Positions 40,808 through 50,707 of a stretch of 64,000 nucleotides of DNA are shown here, one piece after another; the first letter of the stretch is position 1, and each line of letters starts with the position of its first letter. A program made the position numbers and the translations under genes. Source of the stretch: Nocardia ignorata NBRC 108230. GTDB taxonomy: Bacteria; Actinomycetota; Actinomycetes; Mycobacteriales; Mycobacteriaceae. The notes beneath the pieces are model-generated. The model had not been told where the DNA came from. It did no database searches and saw nothing but the letters and a program-made list of their open reading frames with translations. The stretch lies in NCBI RefSeq assembly GCF_001612905.1, contig NZ_BDBI01000043.1, forward strand, positions 1-64,000. The letters are read 5' to 3'.

Positions 40808-42532
40808 GTGCCCGCGCAGTCCAGCCCGCACGCGCTCCGGCCGAACACCCCGCCGTCGACGCCGCTGCAGGCCCTGCTGGAGCTCACCGGCGCCACCACA
40901 CTCACTCCGGTACCGGCCGAGGTGAATGTCACCGGCATCGAGCAACGATCCAACGCCGTCCGCCCCGGTGACCTGTTCGCCGGCCTGCCCGGCGCCACCT
41001 CGCACGGCGCCCGTTTCGCCGCCGACGCCGTCGCGCGCGGCGCGGTCGCGGTGTTCACCGACGCGGCCGGTGCCGCACTGATCGGCGAGGTCGCGGTGCC
41101 CGTGCTGGTGCGTGAGGACCCGCGTGCCGTGCTCGGCGAGCTGTCCGCCGAGATCTACGGTCACCCCAGCGATCGCCTGCGCATCGTCGGCATCACCGGC
41201 ACCTCCGGCAAGACCACCACGTCGTACCTGGTGGAGGCGGGTCTGGTCGCGGCGGGTCTGTCGACCGGCCTGATCGGCACCATCGAAACCCGCATCGGCG
41301 GACAGCGGGTGCCGAGCGCGCTCACGACCCCCGAGGCGCCGCAGCTGCACGCGATGTTCGCGGCCATGGTCGAGCAGGGTGTGCAGGCGGTGGTGATGGA
41401 GGTGTCGAGCCACGCGCTGGCCCTCGGCCGGGTCGACGGTGTGCGCTTCGCCGTCGGCGCGTTCACCAACCTCTCCCAGGACCACCTCGACTTCCACAAG
41501 GACTTCGAGGACTACTTCGCCGCGAAACGCCGCCTTTTCGAACCGGACTCGCCCATCGCCGCGCGCACCTCGGTGATCTGCGTGGACGACGAGTGGGGCA
41601 AGCGCCTTGCCGCGGACCTCGCGGCCCCGATCACGGTCTCGACCGGCGACCCCGCGAACACCTCCCGGAGCCGCACGGTCGGCAGCTCTGATCGCGCGGC
41701 GGGCACCGACTCCGAGCAGCCCGGGCGCACCGGCGCATCCGGGGAGTCAGGTGCGGGGGCACCCGCCCACGCCGCGTCGACCGGCGCGGACTGGCAGGTT
41801 GTCGGTGAGGTGAAAACCACCGGCGGCGAACAGGAGTTCACCGCGGTCGGCCCGAGCGGTGAGCTGACCGTCCGCTTGCGCCTGCCGGGCCGCTACAACG
41901 TCGCCAACGCCCTGCTCGCCGTCGCCACCTGCGCGGCCGCCGGGGTCGATCCGGCGATCGCCGCGCCCGCGCTGGCCACCGTCGACGTGCCCGGCCGCAT
42001 GCAGCGCGTCGAACGCGGACAGGACTTCCTCGCCGTCGTCGACTACGCGCACAAGCCCGCCGCGATCGAATCGGTGGTCGCCACCCTGCGCGCGCACCTC
42101 ACCGACGCGGGCCGCGGCAGGCTCGCGGTGGTCGTCGGCGCGGGCGGCGACCGGGACGCGGCCAAGCGCCCGCTCATGGGCGCGGCGGCGGCACGCGGTG
42201 CCGACCTGGTGATCGTCACCGACGACAATCCACGCACCGAAGACCCGGCGGCCATCCGCGCCGCCGTGGTCGCCGGTGCGCACGAACTCCCGGCCACCGA
42301 CCGCGGCGAGATCCGCGAGATCGGTGACCGCGCGGCGGCCATCGCCGCCGCACTCGCCTGGGCGCGTTCCGGCGACGTGGTGCTCATCGCGGGCAAGGGC
42401 CACGAGGCGGGTCAGGAGATCCAGGGCGTCAAGCATCCCTTCGACGACCGTGAGGTCCTCGCCGCGGAGCTGGATTCTCTACTGGCACAACACAGTCCGC
42501 ACACGGACTCGGAGGACTTGACGGTTTCATGA
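40808..42532 (+). CDS. murE: UDP-MurNAc-tripeptide synthetase (meso-diaminopimelate adding)
   Basis: A 574-residue Mur ligase. The ATP loop is GITGTSGKTTTSYL, the substrate block EVSSHALALGRVDGV, and DDNPRTEDP carries the DNPR signature that selects meso-diaminopimelate. A low-complexity insert of about 45 residues (Ser/Gly/Ala-rich, around 280-325) interrupts the central domain before GRYNVANALLA. GAGAGGAG precedes the GTG at 40808. It overlaps murF by 4 bases. The cytoplasmic reaction adds mDAP to UDP-MurNAc-Ala-Glu. Confidence 0.95.
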   Translation: MPAQSSPHALRPNTPPSTPLQALLELTGATTLTPVPAEVNVTGIEQRSNAVRPGDLFAGLPGATSHGARFAADAVARGAVAVFTDAAGAALIGEVAVPVLVREDPRAVLGELSAEIYGHPSDRLRIVGITGTSGKTTTSYLVEAGLVAAGLSTGLIGTIETRIGGQRVPSALTTPEAPQLHAMFAAMVEQGVQAVVMEVSSHALALGRVDGVRFAVGAFTNLSQDHLDFHKDFEDYFAAKRRLFEPDSPIAARTSVICVDDEWGKRLAADLAAPITVSTGDPANTSRSRTVGSSDRAAGTDSEQPGRTGASGESGAGAPAHAASTGADWQVVGEVKTTGGEQEFTAVGPSGELTVRLRLPGRYNVANALLAVATCAAAGVDPAIAAPALATVDVPGRMQRVERGQDFLAVVDYAHKPAAIESVVATLRAHLTDAGRGRLAVVVGAGGDRDAAKRPLMGAAAARGADLVIVTDDNPRTEDPAAIRAAVVAGAHELPATDRGEIREIGDRAAAIAAALAWARSGDVVLIAGKGHEAGQEIQGVKHPFDDREVLAAELDSLLAQHSPHTDSEDLTVS

Positions 42533-44028
42533 TCGAGATGACACTGCGGGAGATCGCGGACGTCGTCGGCGGCGAGCTGCACGACGTACCCGACCCCCAG
42601 GCACTGGTGACCGGGTCGGTCGAATTCGATTCGCGCCGAATCGGTCCCGGTGATCTGTTCCTCGCACTACCCGGCGCCAACTCCGACGGACACGACTACG
42701 CGGCGAACGCGGTCGAGGCCGGAGCTGTCGCCGTGCTGGCGGCCCGCCCGATCGGCGTGCCCGCCATCGTCGTCGCGCCGGACGCGGGCACCGTGCCCGC
42801 CACCTCGGTGGCACTGAGCCACGACGGCGACGGCTCCGGTGCCGCCGTACTCGCGGCCCTGGCCGAACTGGCACGCGTGAGCACCGAGCGGCTGGCCGAG
42901 CGCACCGGTCTCACCGTCGTCGGTGTCACCGGGTCGTCGGGCAAGACCTCGACCAAGGACCTGCTGGCCGCCGTGCTCGCACCGCTGGGTCCCGTGGTCG
43001 CTCCGCCCGGTTCGTTCAACAACGAACTCGGCCACCCGTGGACGGCCCTGCGCGCCGACGCCGACACCAAGTTCCTCGCCCTCGAGATGTCGGCGCGCGG
43101 CGTCGGCCACATCGCCGCTCTGGCCCGCATCGCGCCGCCGCGCATCGGTGTGGTGCTCAATGTCGGCACCGCCCACCTCGGTGAGTTCGGCAGCCGCGAG
43201 GCCATCGCGCAGGCCAAGGGTGAACTGGTCGAAGCACTCCCGGCCGAGGGCCTGGCCGTGCTCAACGCCGACGACCCGAATGTCGCCGCCATGGCCTCGC
43301 GCACGAAAGCGCGCGTGGTGATGGTCGGCCTGTCCGGCGACGCCGACATCCGTGCCACCGACGTGACCACCGACGACCAGGCCCGCGCCCGCTTCACCCT
43401 GCACGCGGGTGGCGACTCGGTGCCGGTGCAGCTGGCCGTGCACGGTGAGCACCAGGTGGGCAACGCACTCTCGGCCGCCGCCGTCGCCCTGGAGTGCGGC
43501 GCCGACTTGGCGACCGTCGCTCAGGCACTGTCCGGGGCGACGGCCGCGTCGGTGCGCCGGATGGACGTGCGGACCACGCCCGACGGCATCACCGTCATCA
43601 ACGACTCCTACAACGCCAACCCGGACTCGGTGCGGGCCGCGCTCAAGGCGCTGGTCACCCTCGCCAAGTCGGGCCCCGAACCGCGCCGCAGCTGGGCCGT
43701 GCTCGGGGAGATGGGCGAACTCGGCGACACCTCGGTCATCGAACACGACGCGATCGGACGGCTCGCCGTGCGACTCGACGTCGACCGATTGATCGTGGTC
43801 GGCACCGGACGACCCTCCCGGGGAATGCACCAGGGAGCGGTGATGGAAGGCTCATGGGGCGAGGAGTCGATCCTCGTACCCGATATCTCGGCGGCCATCG
43901 CGCTGCTCGACGACGAAATCGCCGCCGGCGATGTGGTACTGGTCAAGGCGTCGAAAGCGGTCGGTCTGTGGGCCGTCGCCGAACACCTGACCAGGGCAGG
44001 GGAAGGTAGCTCGGAGGCAGCTCGATGA
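42529..44028 (+). CDS. murF: UDP-MurNAc-tripeptide D-alanyl-D-alanine ligase
   Basis: A 499-residue Mur ligase with GVTGSSGKTSTKDLLAA (ATP loop), NNELGHPWTAL, LEMSARGVGHIAALARI and INDSYNANPDSVRAAL, all MurF-specific. It completes the cytoplasmic pentapeptide precursor by adding D-Ala-D-Ala. It shares 4-base overlaps with murE and mraY. Confidence 0.96.
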   Translation: MIEMTLREIADVVGGELHDVPDPQALVTGSVEFDSRRIGPGDLFLALPGANSDGHDYAANAVEAGAVAVLAARPIGVPAIVVAPDAGTVPATSVALSHDGDGSGAAVLAALAELARVSTERLAERTGLTVVGVTGSSGKTSTKDLLAAVLAPLGPVVAPPGSFNNELGHPWTALRADADTKFLALEMSARGVGHIAALARIAPPRIGVVLNVGTAHLGEFGSREAIAQAKGELVEALPAEGLAVLNADDPNVAAMASRTKARVVMVGLSGDADIRATDVTTDDQARARFTLHAGGDSVPVQLAVHGEHQVGNALSAAAVALECGADLATVAQALSGATAASVRRMDVRTTPDGITVINDSYNANPDSVRAALKALVTLAKSGPEPRRSWAVLGEMGELGDTSVIEHDAIGRLAVRLDVDRLIVVGTGRPSRGMHQGAVMEGSWGEESILVPDISAAIALLDDEIAAGDVVLVKASKAVGLWAVAEHLTRAGEGSSEAAR

Positions 44029-45101
44029 GGCAGATTTTGTTCGCGGCGGGGATCGCGCTCGCGGTGTCGATCCTGTTGACGCCGTTCCTGATCCGGGTCT
44101 TCGCCAAACAGGGCTTCGGCCAGGAGATCCGGGTCGACGGTCCGGCCAGCCATCAGGCCAAACGCGGCACCCCGACAATGGGTGGCGTCGCCATCCTGAT
44201 CGGTATGTGGGCCGGATACCTCGGTTCGCACCTGATCGGCCTCGGCTACGACGCCGAGGGGCCGACGGCCTCGGGCCTGCTCGTACTCGGGCTCACCACC
44301 GCACTCGGTGTGGTCGGCTTCCTCGACGACTTCATCAAGCTGCGCAAACAGCGCAATCTGGGGTTGTCGGCGGCCGGTAAGTACATCGGCCAGATCAGTG
44401 CCGCGGTGATCTTCGCGGTGCTGGTGCTGCAATTCCGGGCCGACAACGGGCTCACCCCCGGCAGCAAGCACATCTCGTACGTGCGTGACTGGTCGACGGT
44501 GTCGATGGGCGCGCTGGTGTTCGTGATCATGGTGTGTCTGCTGGTCGTGGCCTGGTCCAACGCGGTCAACCTGACCGACGGTCTCGACGGTCTCGCCGCC
44601 GGATCGATGAGCCTGGTGCTCGGCGCCTACGTCATCATCACCTTCTGGCAGTACCGCAACGCCTGCGCCACCAGCCCCGGACCCGGGTGCTACAACGTGC
44701 GCGACCCCCTCGACCTCGCGCTGGTCTGCGCGGCGGCCGCCGCCGCCTGCATCGGCTTCCTGTGGTGGAACGCCGCGCCCGCCAAGATCTTCATGGGCGA
44801 CACCGGATCGCTGGCCCTCGGCGGCATGCTGGCCGGTCTGTCCATCACCACCCGCACCGAGCTGCTGATGGTCGTCATCGGCGCGCTGTTCGTCGCCGAG
44901 GCGGCGTCGGTGGTGCTGCAGGTGGCGGTGTACCGCACCACCCGCAACCGATTGTTCAAGATGGCGCCGTTCCACCACCACTTCGAATTGAGCAAGTGGG
45001 CGGAGACTACGGTGATCATCCGGTTCTGGATCCTGGCAGGCATCGCGGCCGCCGTGGGTCTCGGACTGTTCTACAGCGAATACCTGTCCCAGGTCGGGTG
45101 A
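44025..45101 (+). CDS. mraY: Phospho-MurNAc-pentapeptide transferase
   Basis: A 358-residue polytopic protein with about ten helices. Active-site motifs are GFLDDFIKL, NLTDGLDGLAAG and FHHHFELS, including the Mg-binding Asp residues. It attaches the pentapeptide precursor to undecaprenyl phosphate to form lipid I. It begins inside the last codons of murF; 8 bases separate it from murD. Confidence 0.96.
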   Translation: MRQILFAAGIALAVSILLTPFLIRVFAKQGFGQEIRVDGPASHQAKRGTPTMGGVAILIGMWAGYLGSHLIGLGYDAEGPTASGLLVLGLTTALGVVGFLDDFIKLRKQRNLGLSAAGKYIGQISAAVIFAVLVLQFRADNGLTPGSKHISYVRDWSTVSMGALVFVIMVCLLVVAWSNAVNLTDGLDGLAAGSMSLVLGAYVIITFWQYRNACATSPGPGCYNVRDPLDLALVCAAAAAACIGFLWWNAAPAKIFMGDTGSLALGGMLAGLSITTRTELLMVVIGALFVAEAASVVLQVAVYRTTRNRLFKMAPFHHHFELSKWAETTVIIRFWILAGIAAAVGLGLFYSEYLSQVG

Positions 45102-45109
45102 GAGCGGAA

Positions 45110-46588
45110 ATGGTAGAACACTCGCCCCGTGCCCTGCGTTCCCCGGGCCCCATGCTCGAATTCCTGCGTGGCCGTGACGTTCTCGTCGCCGGCTGGGGCG
45201 TCTCCGGACGCTCCCTGATCGAACCGCTACGCGATATCGGCGCGCACCCCGTCGTCACCGACGGCGGCGCCAAAGCCCTGGCCGAGGCCGCCGAACTCGG
45301 ACTCGAGATCGCCACCACCGTGGAACTCGAGCACGCCGACCTCACCCGGTTCGCCCTCGTCATCACCAGCCCCGGCTGGCGGCCCGATTCGCCGGTGCTC
45401 GTCTCGGCGGTCACCGAGGGCATCCCGGTCTGGGGTGACGTCGAATTCGCCTGGTGGGTCGATCAGGCTCGCATCTACGGCCCGGTTCGCAAGTGGCTGG
45501 TGGTCACCGGAACCAACGGCAAGACCACGACCACCCAGATGACGCACTCGATCCTGCGCGCCGCGGGCATCGCCAGTGTGGCCTGCGGCAATATCGGCCT
45601 GCCCATCCTCGACGCCCTGCGCCGCAATCCCGGACCGCAGGTGCTCGCGGTCGAGTTGTCGTCGTTCCAGCTGCACTGGGCGCCGTCGGTGCGGCCCGAG
45701 GCCGGTGTGGTGCTCAATGTCGCCGAGGACCACCTCGACTGGCACGGTGGGCTCGACGCCTACGCCGCCGCCAAGGCGCGTGCCCTCACCGGCCGCATCG
45801 GCGTGGTCGGCCTCGACGATCCGGTCGCCGGTGCGCTGGCGCGCAAGTCCAAGGCGCGGCGCACGGTCGGGTTCCGCGTGGGCGTGCCAGCCGACGGCGA
45901 ACTCGGCGTGGTCGACGGCAAACTCCTCGACCGCGCCTTCACCAAGGCCGCGATCCTCGCCGAGACCTCCGACATCAGCCCGCAGGGGCCCGCGGGCATC
46001 GCCGACGCGCTCGCCGCCTCGGCGCTGACCAGGGCCATCGACGTGGCACCGCAGTTCGTGAAAGAGGGCCTGGCCGAACACAAGGTCGGCCCGCACCGCA
46101 CCGCGTTCGTGCGGGAACTGGGCGGCGTCGACTTCATCGACGACTCCAAGGCGACCAACCCGCACGCCGCGCGCGCATCGATCCTCGCGCACCCGCACGT
46201 GGTGTGGGTCGCGGGCGGCCTGCTCAAGGGCGCGACCATCGACGACCTCATCGAGGAGGTCGCCGACCGGCTCGTGGGCGCGGTCCTGTTCGGGGCCGAC
46301 GCGCCGGTGATCGCCGCCGCATTGGCGCGACACGCGCCCGAAGTCCCGGTCATCGCACTGGACGCGGGAGACGATGCAGACATGGAGTCGTCGAGATCGC
46401 AGCGTGCCGAAGCGGTGATGGGCCGCGCCGTGCGCGCCGCGGCGGGCATGGCCCGGGCGGGAGACACCGTGCTGCTGGCACCCGCGGCCGCGTCCCTTGA
46501 CATGTACGACGACTACACCCACCGCGGACGCTGCTTCGCCGACGCGGTCACGGCACTGGAAGACGGTGACATCGGGCGGGCGCTATGA
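45110..46588 (+). CDS. murD: UDP-MurNAc-alanine-D-glutamate ligase
   Basis: A 492-residue Mur ligase: Rossmann-like N-terminus VLVAGWGVSGRSL, ATP loop VTGTNGKTTTTQM, VELSSFQLHW and DDSKATNPHAARASI. It adds D-Glu to UDP-MurNAc-L-Ala. The ATG at 45110 (GAGCGG upstream) gives the normal N-terminus. Its stop overlaps ftsW by 4 bases. Confidence 0.95.
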   Translation: MVEHSPRALRSPGPMLEFLRGRDVLVAGWGVSGRSLIEPLRDIGAHPVVTDGGAKALAEAAELGLEIATTVELEHADLTRFALVITSPGWRPDSPVLVSAVTEGIPVWGDVEFAWWVDQARIYGPVRKWLVVTGTNGKTTTTQMTHSILRAAGIASVACGNIGLPILDALRRNPGPQVLAVELSSFQLHWAPSVRPEAGVVLNVAEDHLDWHGGLDAYAAAKARALTGRIGVVGLDDPVAGALARKSKARRTVGFRVGVPADGELGVVDGKLLDRAFTKAAILAETSDISPQGPAGIADALAASALTRAIDVAPQFVKEGLAEHKVGPHRTAFVRELGGVDFIDDSKATNPHAARASILAHPHVVWVAGGLLKGATIDDLIEEVADRLVGAVLFGADAPVIAAALARHAPEVPVIALDAGDDADMESSRSQRAEAVMGRAVRAAAGMARAGDTVLLAPAAASLDMYDDYTHRGRCFADAVTALEDGDIGRAL

Positions 46589-48033
46589 CATCGACGGGCC
46601 AGACCACCCCGACCGGGGGGCGCCGGAAACGGATCGCCCCGCAGCCGGGATGGGCGGGGGAGCGTTTCGGCGCATGGCTGGCCCGTCCGCTCGCCTCGTT
46701 CCACCTCGTCGTCACCATCGCGACCCTGCTGACGGTGCTCGGCCTGGTGATGGTGCTCTCGGCGTCGAGCGTCGAGGCCTATGCCGGTGGTGGATCGGCG
46801 TATTCGCTGTTCATCCAGCAGGCCATGTTCGCCGGGCTGGGCGCCGTCGCGTTCTACATCGCGTTGCGGTTGCCGCTGCGGGTTCTGCGGCAGTGGTCGT
46901 TCCCGGCGTTCAGCATCTCGGTGATCGCGCTGGTGCTCGTGCTCATTCCGGGCATCGGCGCGGTGCACGGTGGCGCGCGGCGCTGGTTCGACATCGGGCC
47001 CATTTCGATCCAGCCGTCCGAGGTCGTCAAGGTGACCCTGGTGGTGTGGGGCGCGCACCTGCTCGCGTCGCGGCGCGGGGCACACCTCAAAGACATCCTG
47101 GTACCGCTGGTGCCCGCCGGTCTGCTGGTGTGTCTGCTCGTGGTGCTCGAGCCGAACCTGTCGACCACGATCGCGCTCGGCATCGTGCTGATGGCGCTGC
47201 TGTGGTTCGGTGGGCTGCCGGTGCGGTTGTTCGTCGGGATCATGGTCAGCGGCTTGGTCGTCGCGTCGGTGCTGGCGCTGTCGGCCGGGTACCGGTCCGA
47301 CCGGGTGCGCGCGTTCTTCAATCCCGGTGACGATCCCCAGGGCGCCAATTATCAGGCCCGCCAGGCCAAGTACTCGCTGGCCGACGGCGGCATCCTGGGT
47401 CGCGGGCTCGGGCAGAGCCGCGCCAAGTGGAGCTACCTGCCCAACTCGCACAACGACTTCATCTTCGCCATCATCGGCGAGGAACTCGGCTTCCTCGGCT
47501 GCATGGCGGTGCTCGCCCTGCTGGCGATGTTCGTCTACACCGGCATCCGCATCGCGTTGCGCTCGGTCGACCCGTTCCTTCGCCTGCTCACCGCCACCGC
47601 GACCACCTGGATCACCGCGCAGGCCCTGATCAATATCGGCTACGTCGTCGGCCTGCTGCCGGTGACCGGTCTGCAGCTGCCGCTGGTGTCGGCCGGTGGT
47701 TCGTCGCTGGCGATCACGCTGTTCATGTTCGGCATCATCGCCAGTGCGGCCAGGCACGAGCCCGAGGCGGTCGCGGCGCTCAAAGCGGGCCAGGACGGCA
47801 GGCTCAGCAGGCTGTTGCGGCTGCCCGTGCCCGAGGTGTACACCCCGGCACCGCGCAAGCCCGCGCCGCGCGCCAACACCGAACGCCCACGTCAGGCCCC
47901 ACGCCGCCAACCCGATGCCCCGCGCAGGCGACGCGCGCCGGAAAGCCGCGGCACCAGTTCGCTACGGTCGACCAGAGCATGGGAACCGACCTATCCGATG
48001 CCACACGCTAGAGAACGAGGTAGATCCAAGTGA
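46585..48033 (+). CDS. ftsW: Septal peptidoglycan glycosyltransferase FtsW (SEDS)
   Basis: A 482-residue SEDS protein with ten helices. Key blocks are SIQPSEVVKV, NLSTTIALG, SHNDFIFAIIGEELGF (catalytic loop region) and LPLVSAGGSS. The cytoplasmic N-terminus (about 45 residues) and a basic Pro/Arg-rich C-tail of about 85 residues are typical for Actinobacteria, where the tail contacts FtsZ or PBPs. It polymerises lipid II at the septum together with FtsI. It overlaps murD and murG by 4 bases each. Confidence 0.95.
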   Translation: MTSTGQTTPTGGRRKRIAPQPGWAGERFGAWLARPLASFHLVVTIATLLTVLGLVMVLSASSVEAYAGGGSAYSLFIQQAMFAGLGAVAFYIALRLPLRVLRQWSFPAFSISVIALVLVLIPGIGAVHGGARRWFDIGPISIQPSEVVKVTLVVWGAHLLASRRGAHLKDILVPLVPAGLLVCLLVVLEPNLSTTIALGIVLMALLWFGGLPVRLFVGIMVSGLVVASVLALSAGYRSDRVRAFFNPGDDPQGANYQARQAKYSLADGGILGRGLGQSRAKWSYLPNSHNDFIFAIIGEELGFLGCMAVLALLAMFVYTGIRIALRSVDPFLRLLTATATTWITAQALINIGYVVGLLPVTGLQLPLVSAGGSSLAITLFMFGIIASAARHEPEAVAALKAGQDGRLSRLLRLPVPEVYTPAPRKPAPRANTERPRQAPRRQPDAPRRRRAPESRGTSSLRSTRAWEPTYPMPHARERGRSK

Positions 48034-49139
48034 GTAGCCCGCGATCCGGGTTGTCGGTGATCGTCGCAGGCGGGGGAACCGCAGGCCACATCGAACCCGC
48101 GCTGGCGGTGGCCGACGCCTTGCGCAGACTCGACGATTCGATCCGGGTGACAGCACTCGGCACCGAGCGCGGACTCGAGACGAAACTGGTGCCCGACCGT
48201 GGGTACCCGCTCGAGCTGATCCCGCCGGTCCCGTTGCCCCGCAAGCCGTCGGCCGACCTGCTTCGCCTGCCCGGACGGGTGTTCTCCTCGGTGCGCGCCA
48301 CCCGCGCGGTGATCGACCGGGTGCAGGCCGATGTCGTCGTCGGCTTCGGCGGTTACGTCGCCCTGCCCGCCTACCTCGCCGCCCGCGGCATCGGCAGGCA
48401 GCGCCGGGTGCCGGTCGTCGTGCACGAGGCCAATGCCAAGGCGGGCATCGCCAACAAGGTCGGCGCCAAGCTGGCAACCAAAGTACTTGCCGCCGTTCCC
48501 GACTCCGGCCTGGCCGGCGCCGAGGTCGTCGGCATCCCGGTGCGCGCCGCCATCACCGAACTCGACCGTCCCGCGCTGCGCGCGCAGGCCCGTGCGCACT
48601 TCGGTCTGCCCGCCGATGGCCCGGTTCTGCTGGTGTTCGGCGGTTCACAGGGCGCGCGCAGCCTCAACGAGGCGATCTCCGGCGCCGCACCGCAATTGGC
48701 CGCCGCCGGGATCTCGGTACTACACGCGCACGGCCCCAAGAACAGCGTCGAGGTGAGTACCGCCGACGCGCCCGCACCGTATGTGGCGGTGCCGTACCTG
48801 TCGCGGATGGATCTGGCCTACGCCGCCGCCGACGCGGTGGTCTGCCGCTCCGGCGCCATGACCGTCGCCGAGGTGTCGGCGGTCGGGCTACCCGCGTTCT
48901 ACGTGCCTCTGCCGCACGGCAACGGCGAGCAGGAGTTCAACGCGCGCCCCGTGGTGACCAAGGGGGGTGGCAGAATTGTCCCCGACGCCGAGCTGACCCC
49001 GAAATTCGTGATGGACGAGGTGATTCCGCTGCTGCTCGACCCCGCCCGACTCGCCGAGATGAGCCGCGCCGCCGCAGGCGCCGGTCACCGCGACGCCGCC
49101 GACACCGTGGCACGCATCGTTGCCGGGCTCGCCCGATGA
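48030..49139 (+). CDS. murG: Lipid II synthase (GlcNAc transferase)
   Basis: A 369-residue GT-B enzyme: VIVAGGGTAGHIEPALAVADAL (first G loop GGGTAGH), VVGFGGYVALPAYLAA, LVFGGSQGARSLNE and VCRSGAMTVAEVSAVGLPAFYVPLPH with NGEQEFNA. It adds GlcNAc from UDP-GlcNAc to lipid I on the inner membrane face. The GTG start overlaps the ftsW stop; the stop overlaps murC. Confidence 0.96.
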   Translation: MSSPRSGLSVIVAGGGTAGHIEPALAVADALRRLDDSIRVTALGTERGLETKLVPDRGYPLELIPPVPLPRKPSADLLRLPGRVFSSVRATRAVIDRVQADVVVGFGGYVALPAYLAARGIGRQRRVPVVVHEANAKAGIANKVGAKLATKVLAAVPDSGLAGAEVVGIPVRAAITELDRPALRAQARAHFGLPADGPVLLVFGGSQGARSLNEAISGAAPQLAAAGISVLHAHGPKNSVEVSTADAPAPYVAVPYLSRMDLAYAAADAVVCRSGAMTVAEVSAVGLPAFYVPLPHGNGEQEFNARPVVTKGGGRIVPDAELTPKFVMDEVIPLLLDPARLAEMSRAAAGAGHRDAADTVARIVAGLAR

Positions 49140-50707
49140 GCGGTCAGCGGCCGGAGGCGGAAGCCGAGCGTGACCAGCCGGGCCGCCCGAGCACGGGCAC
49201 CGCGGTGAACGCCGCGGGCGAGCCCGTGGGTTCGGCGTTGCCCGCCGAACTCGCGCGGGTGCACATGGTCGGAATCGGCGGTGCGGGCATGTCCGGTATC
49301 GCGCGAATCCTGTTGGCGCGCGGCGGTGCGGTGTCGGGATCCGATGCCAGGGAGAGCCGTGGCGTGCTGTCGCTGCGGGCCCGCGGCGCGCAGGTGCGCA
49401 TCGGGCACGACGCCGACGCGCTCGACCTGCTGCCCGGCGGCCCGACCGTCGTCGTCACCACCTACGCCGCCATTCCGAAGACCAACCCCGAACTGGTCGA
49501 AGCCAATCGGCGCAGCATTCCCGTGCTGATGCGTCCCACCGTGCTCGCCGCCCTGATGCGCGGGCACAAGACCCTGCTCGTCTCGGGTACCCACGGCAAG
49601 ACCTCGACCACCTCGATGCTGATCGTGTCACTGCAGCACTGCGGCGCCGACCCCTCGTTCGCGGTCGGTGGCGAACTCAACGAGGCGGGCACCAACGCCC
49701 ACCACGGCAGCGGTGACATCTTCGTCGCCGAGGCGGACGAATCCGACGGTTCGCTGCTGCAATACGACCCCGACGTCGCCGTGGTCACCAATATCGAATC
49801 CGACCACCTCGACTACTTCGGCACCGACGAGGCCTACATCCAGGTCTTCGACGACTTCGCCGACCGGCTCGCCCCCGGCGGGCTGCTGGTGGTCTGCCTC
49901 GACGATCCCGGCTCGCTCGCCCTGGCCGAACGGGTCGCGCCCCGGCTCACCGAACGCGGTGTGCAGGTGCTCGGCTACGGCTCCGGCGACCTGACGAACG
50001 CGCCCGTGCCCGTCGGTGCCCGGCTGCTCGACTGGCAGCCGCGCGATGTCGGCGGCATCGTCGAATTCCAGCTCGGCGGCGAGACGACGCCGCGCACGGT
50101 CCGTCTGTCGGTGCCCGGCAGGCACATGGCCCTCAATGCCCTCGCCGCGCTGCTCGCGGCCCGGGCGACCGGTGCCGACATCGACGAGATCGTGCAGGGC
50201 CTGGAGGGTTTCGGTGGCGTGCACCGCCGGTTCCAGTTCACCGGTCGCGAGAACGGCGTGCGCGTCTTCGACGACTACGCCCACCATCCCACCGAGGTGC
50301 GGGCCGTGCTCGAGGCCGCCGCGCAGCTCGTCGCGCAGGAGGCGCGCGACGGAGCGCGCATCGAACGCGGCCGGGTGATCGTGGTCTTCCAGCCGCATCT
50401 CTACAGCCGCACCGCCACTTTCGCGGCCGAGTTCGGCACCGCGCTGAGCCTGGCCGACGAGGTGGTCGTGCTCGACGTCTACGGCGCGCGCGAGGAACCG
50501 CTGCCCGGCGTGAACGGTGCGCTGGTGGCCCAGTCGGTGACCAAACCCGTGCACTATCAGCCGGATATGTCGAAGGTCGGCCGTCAGGTCGCGGCGCTCG
50601 CGCAGCCCGGTGATGTCGTGATCACCATGGGCGCGGGCGATGTCACCATGCTCGGCAACCAGATCCTCGACGGCTTGCGGGCCCGCCCGCAGCAGGGCAG
50701 CCGGTGA
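49136..50707 (+). CDS. murC: UDP-MurNAc-L-alanine ligase
   Basis: A 523-residue Mur ligase. N-terminal UDP-binding motif HMVGIGGAGMSGIARIL, ATP loop VSGTHGKTSTTSML, EADESDGSLLQY and DDYAHHPTEVRAVL are all MurC-specific. About 35 polar residues precede the fold. It attaches the first L-Ala of the stem peptide. It overlaps murG and ftsQ by 4 bases. Confidence 0.96.
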   Translation: MSGQRPEAEAERDQPGRPSTGTAVNAAGEPVGSALPAELARVHMVGIGGAGMSGIARILLARGGAVSGSDARESRGVLSLRARGAQVRIGHDADALDLLPGGPTVVVTTYAAIPKTNPELVEANRRSIPVLMRPTVLAALMRGHKTLLVSGTHGKTSTTSMLIVSLQHCGADPSFAVGGELNEAGTNAHHGSGDIFVAEADESDGSLLQYDPDVAVVTNIESDHLDYFGTDEAYIQVFDDFADRLAPGGLLVVCLDDPGSLALAERVAPRLTERGVQVLGYGSGDLTNAPVPVGARLLDWQPRDVGGIVEFQLGGETTPRTVRLSVPGRHMALNALAALLAARATGADIDEIVQGLEGFGGVHRRFQFTGRENGVRVFDDYAHHPTEVRAVLEAAAQLVAQEARDGARIERGRVIVVFQPHLYSRTATFAAEFGTALSLADEVVVLDVYGAREEPLPGVNGALVAQSVTKPVHYQPDMSKVGRQVAALAQPGDVVITMGAGDVTMLGNQILDGLRARPQQGSR

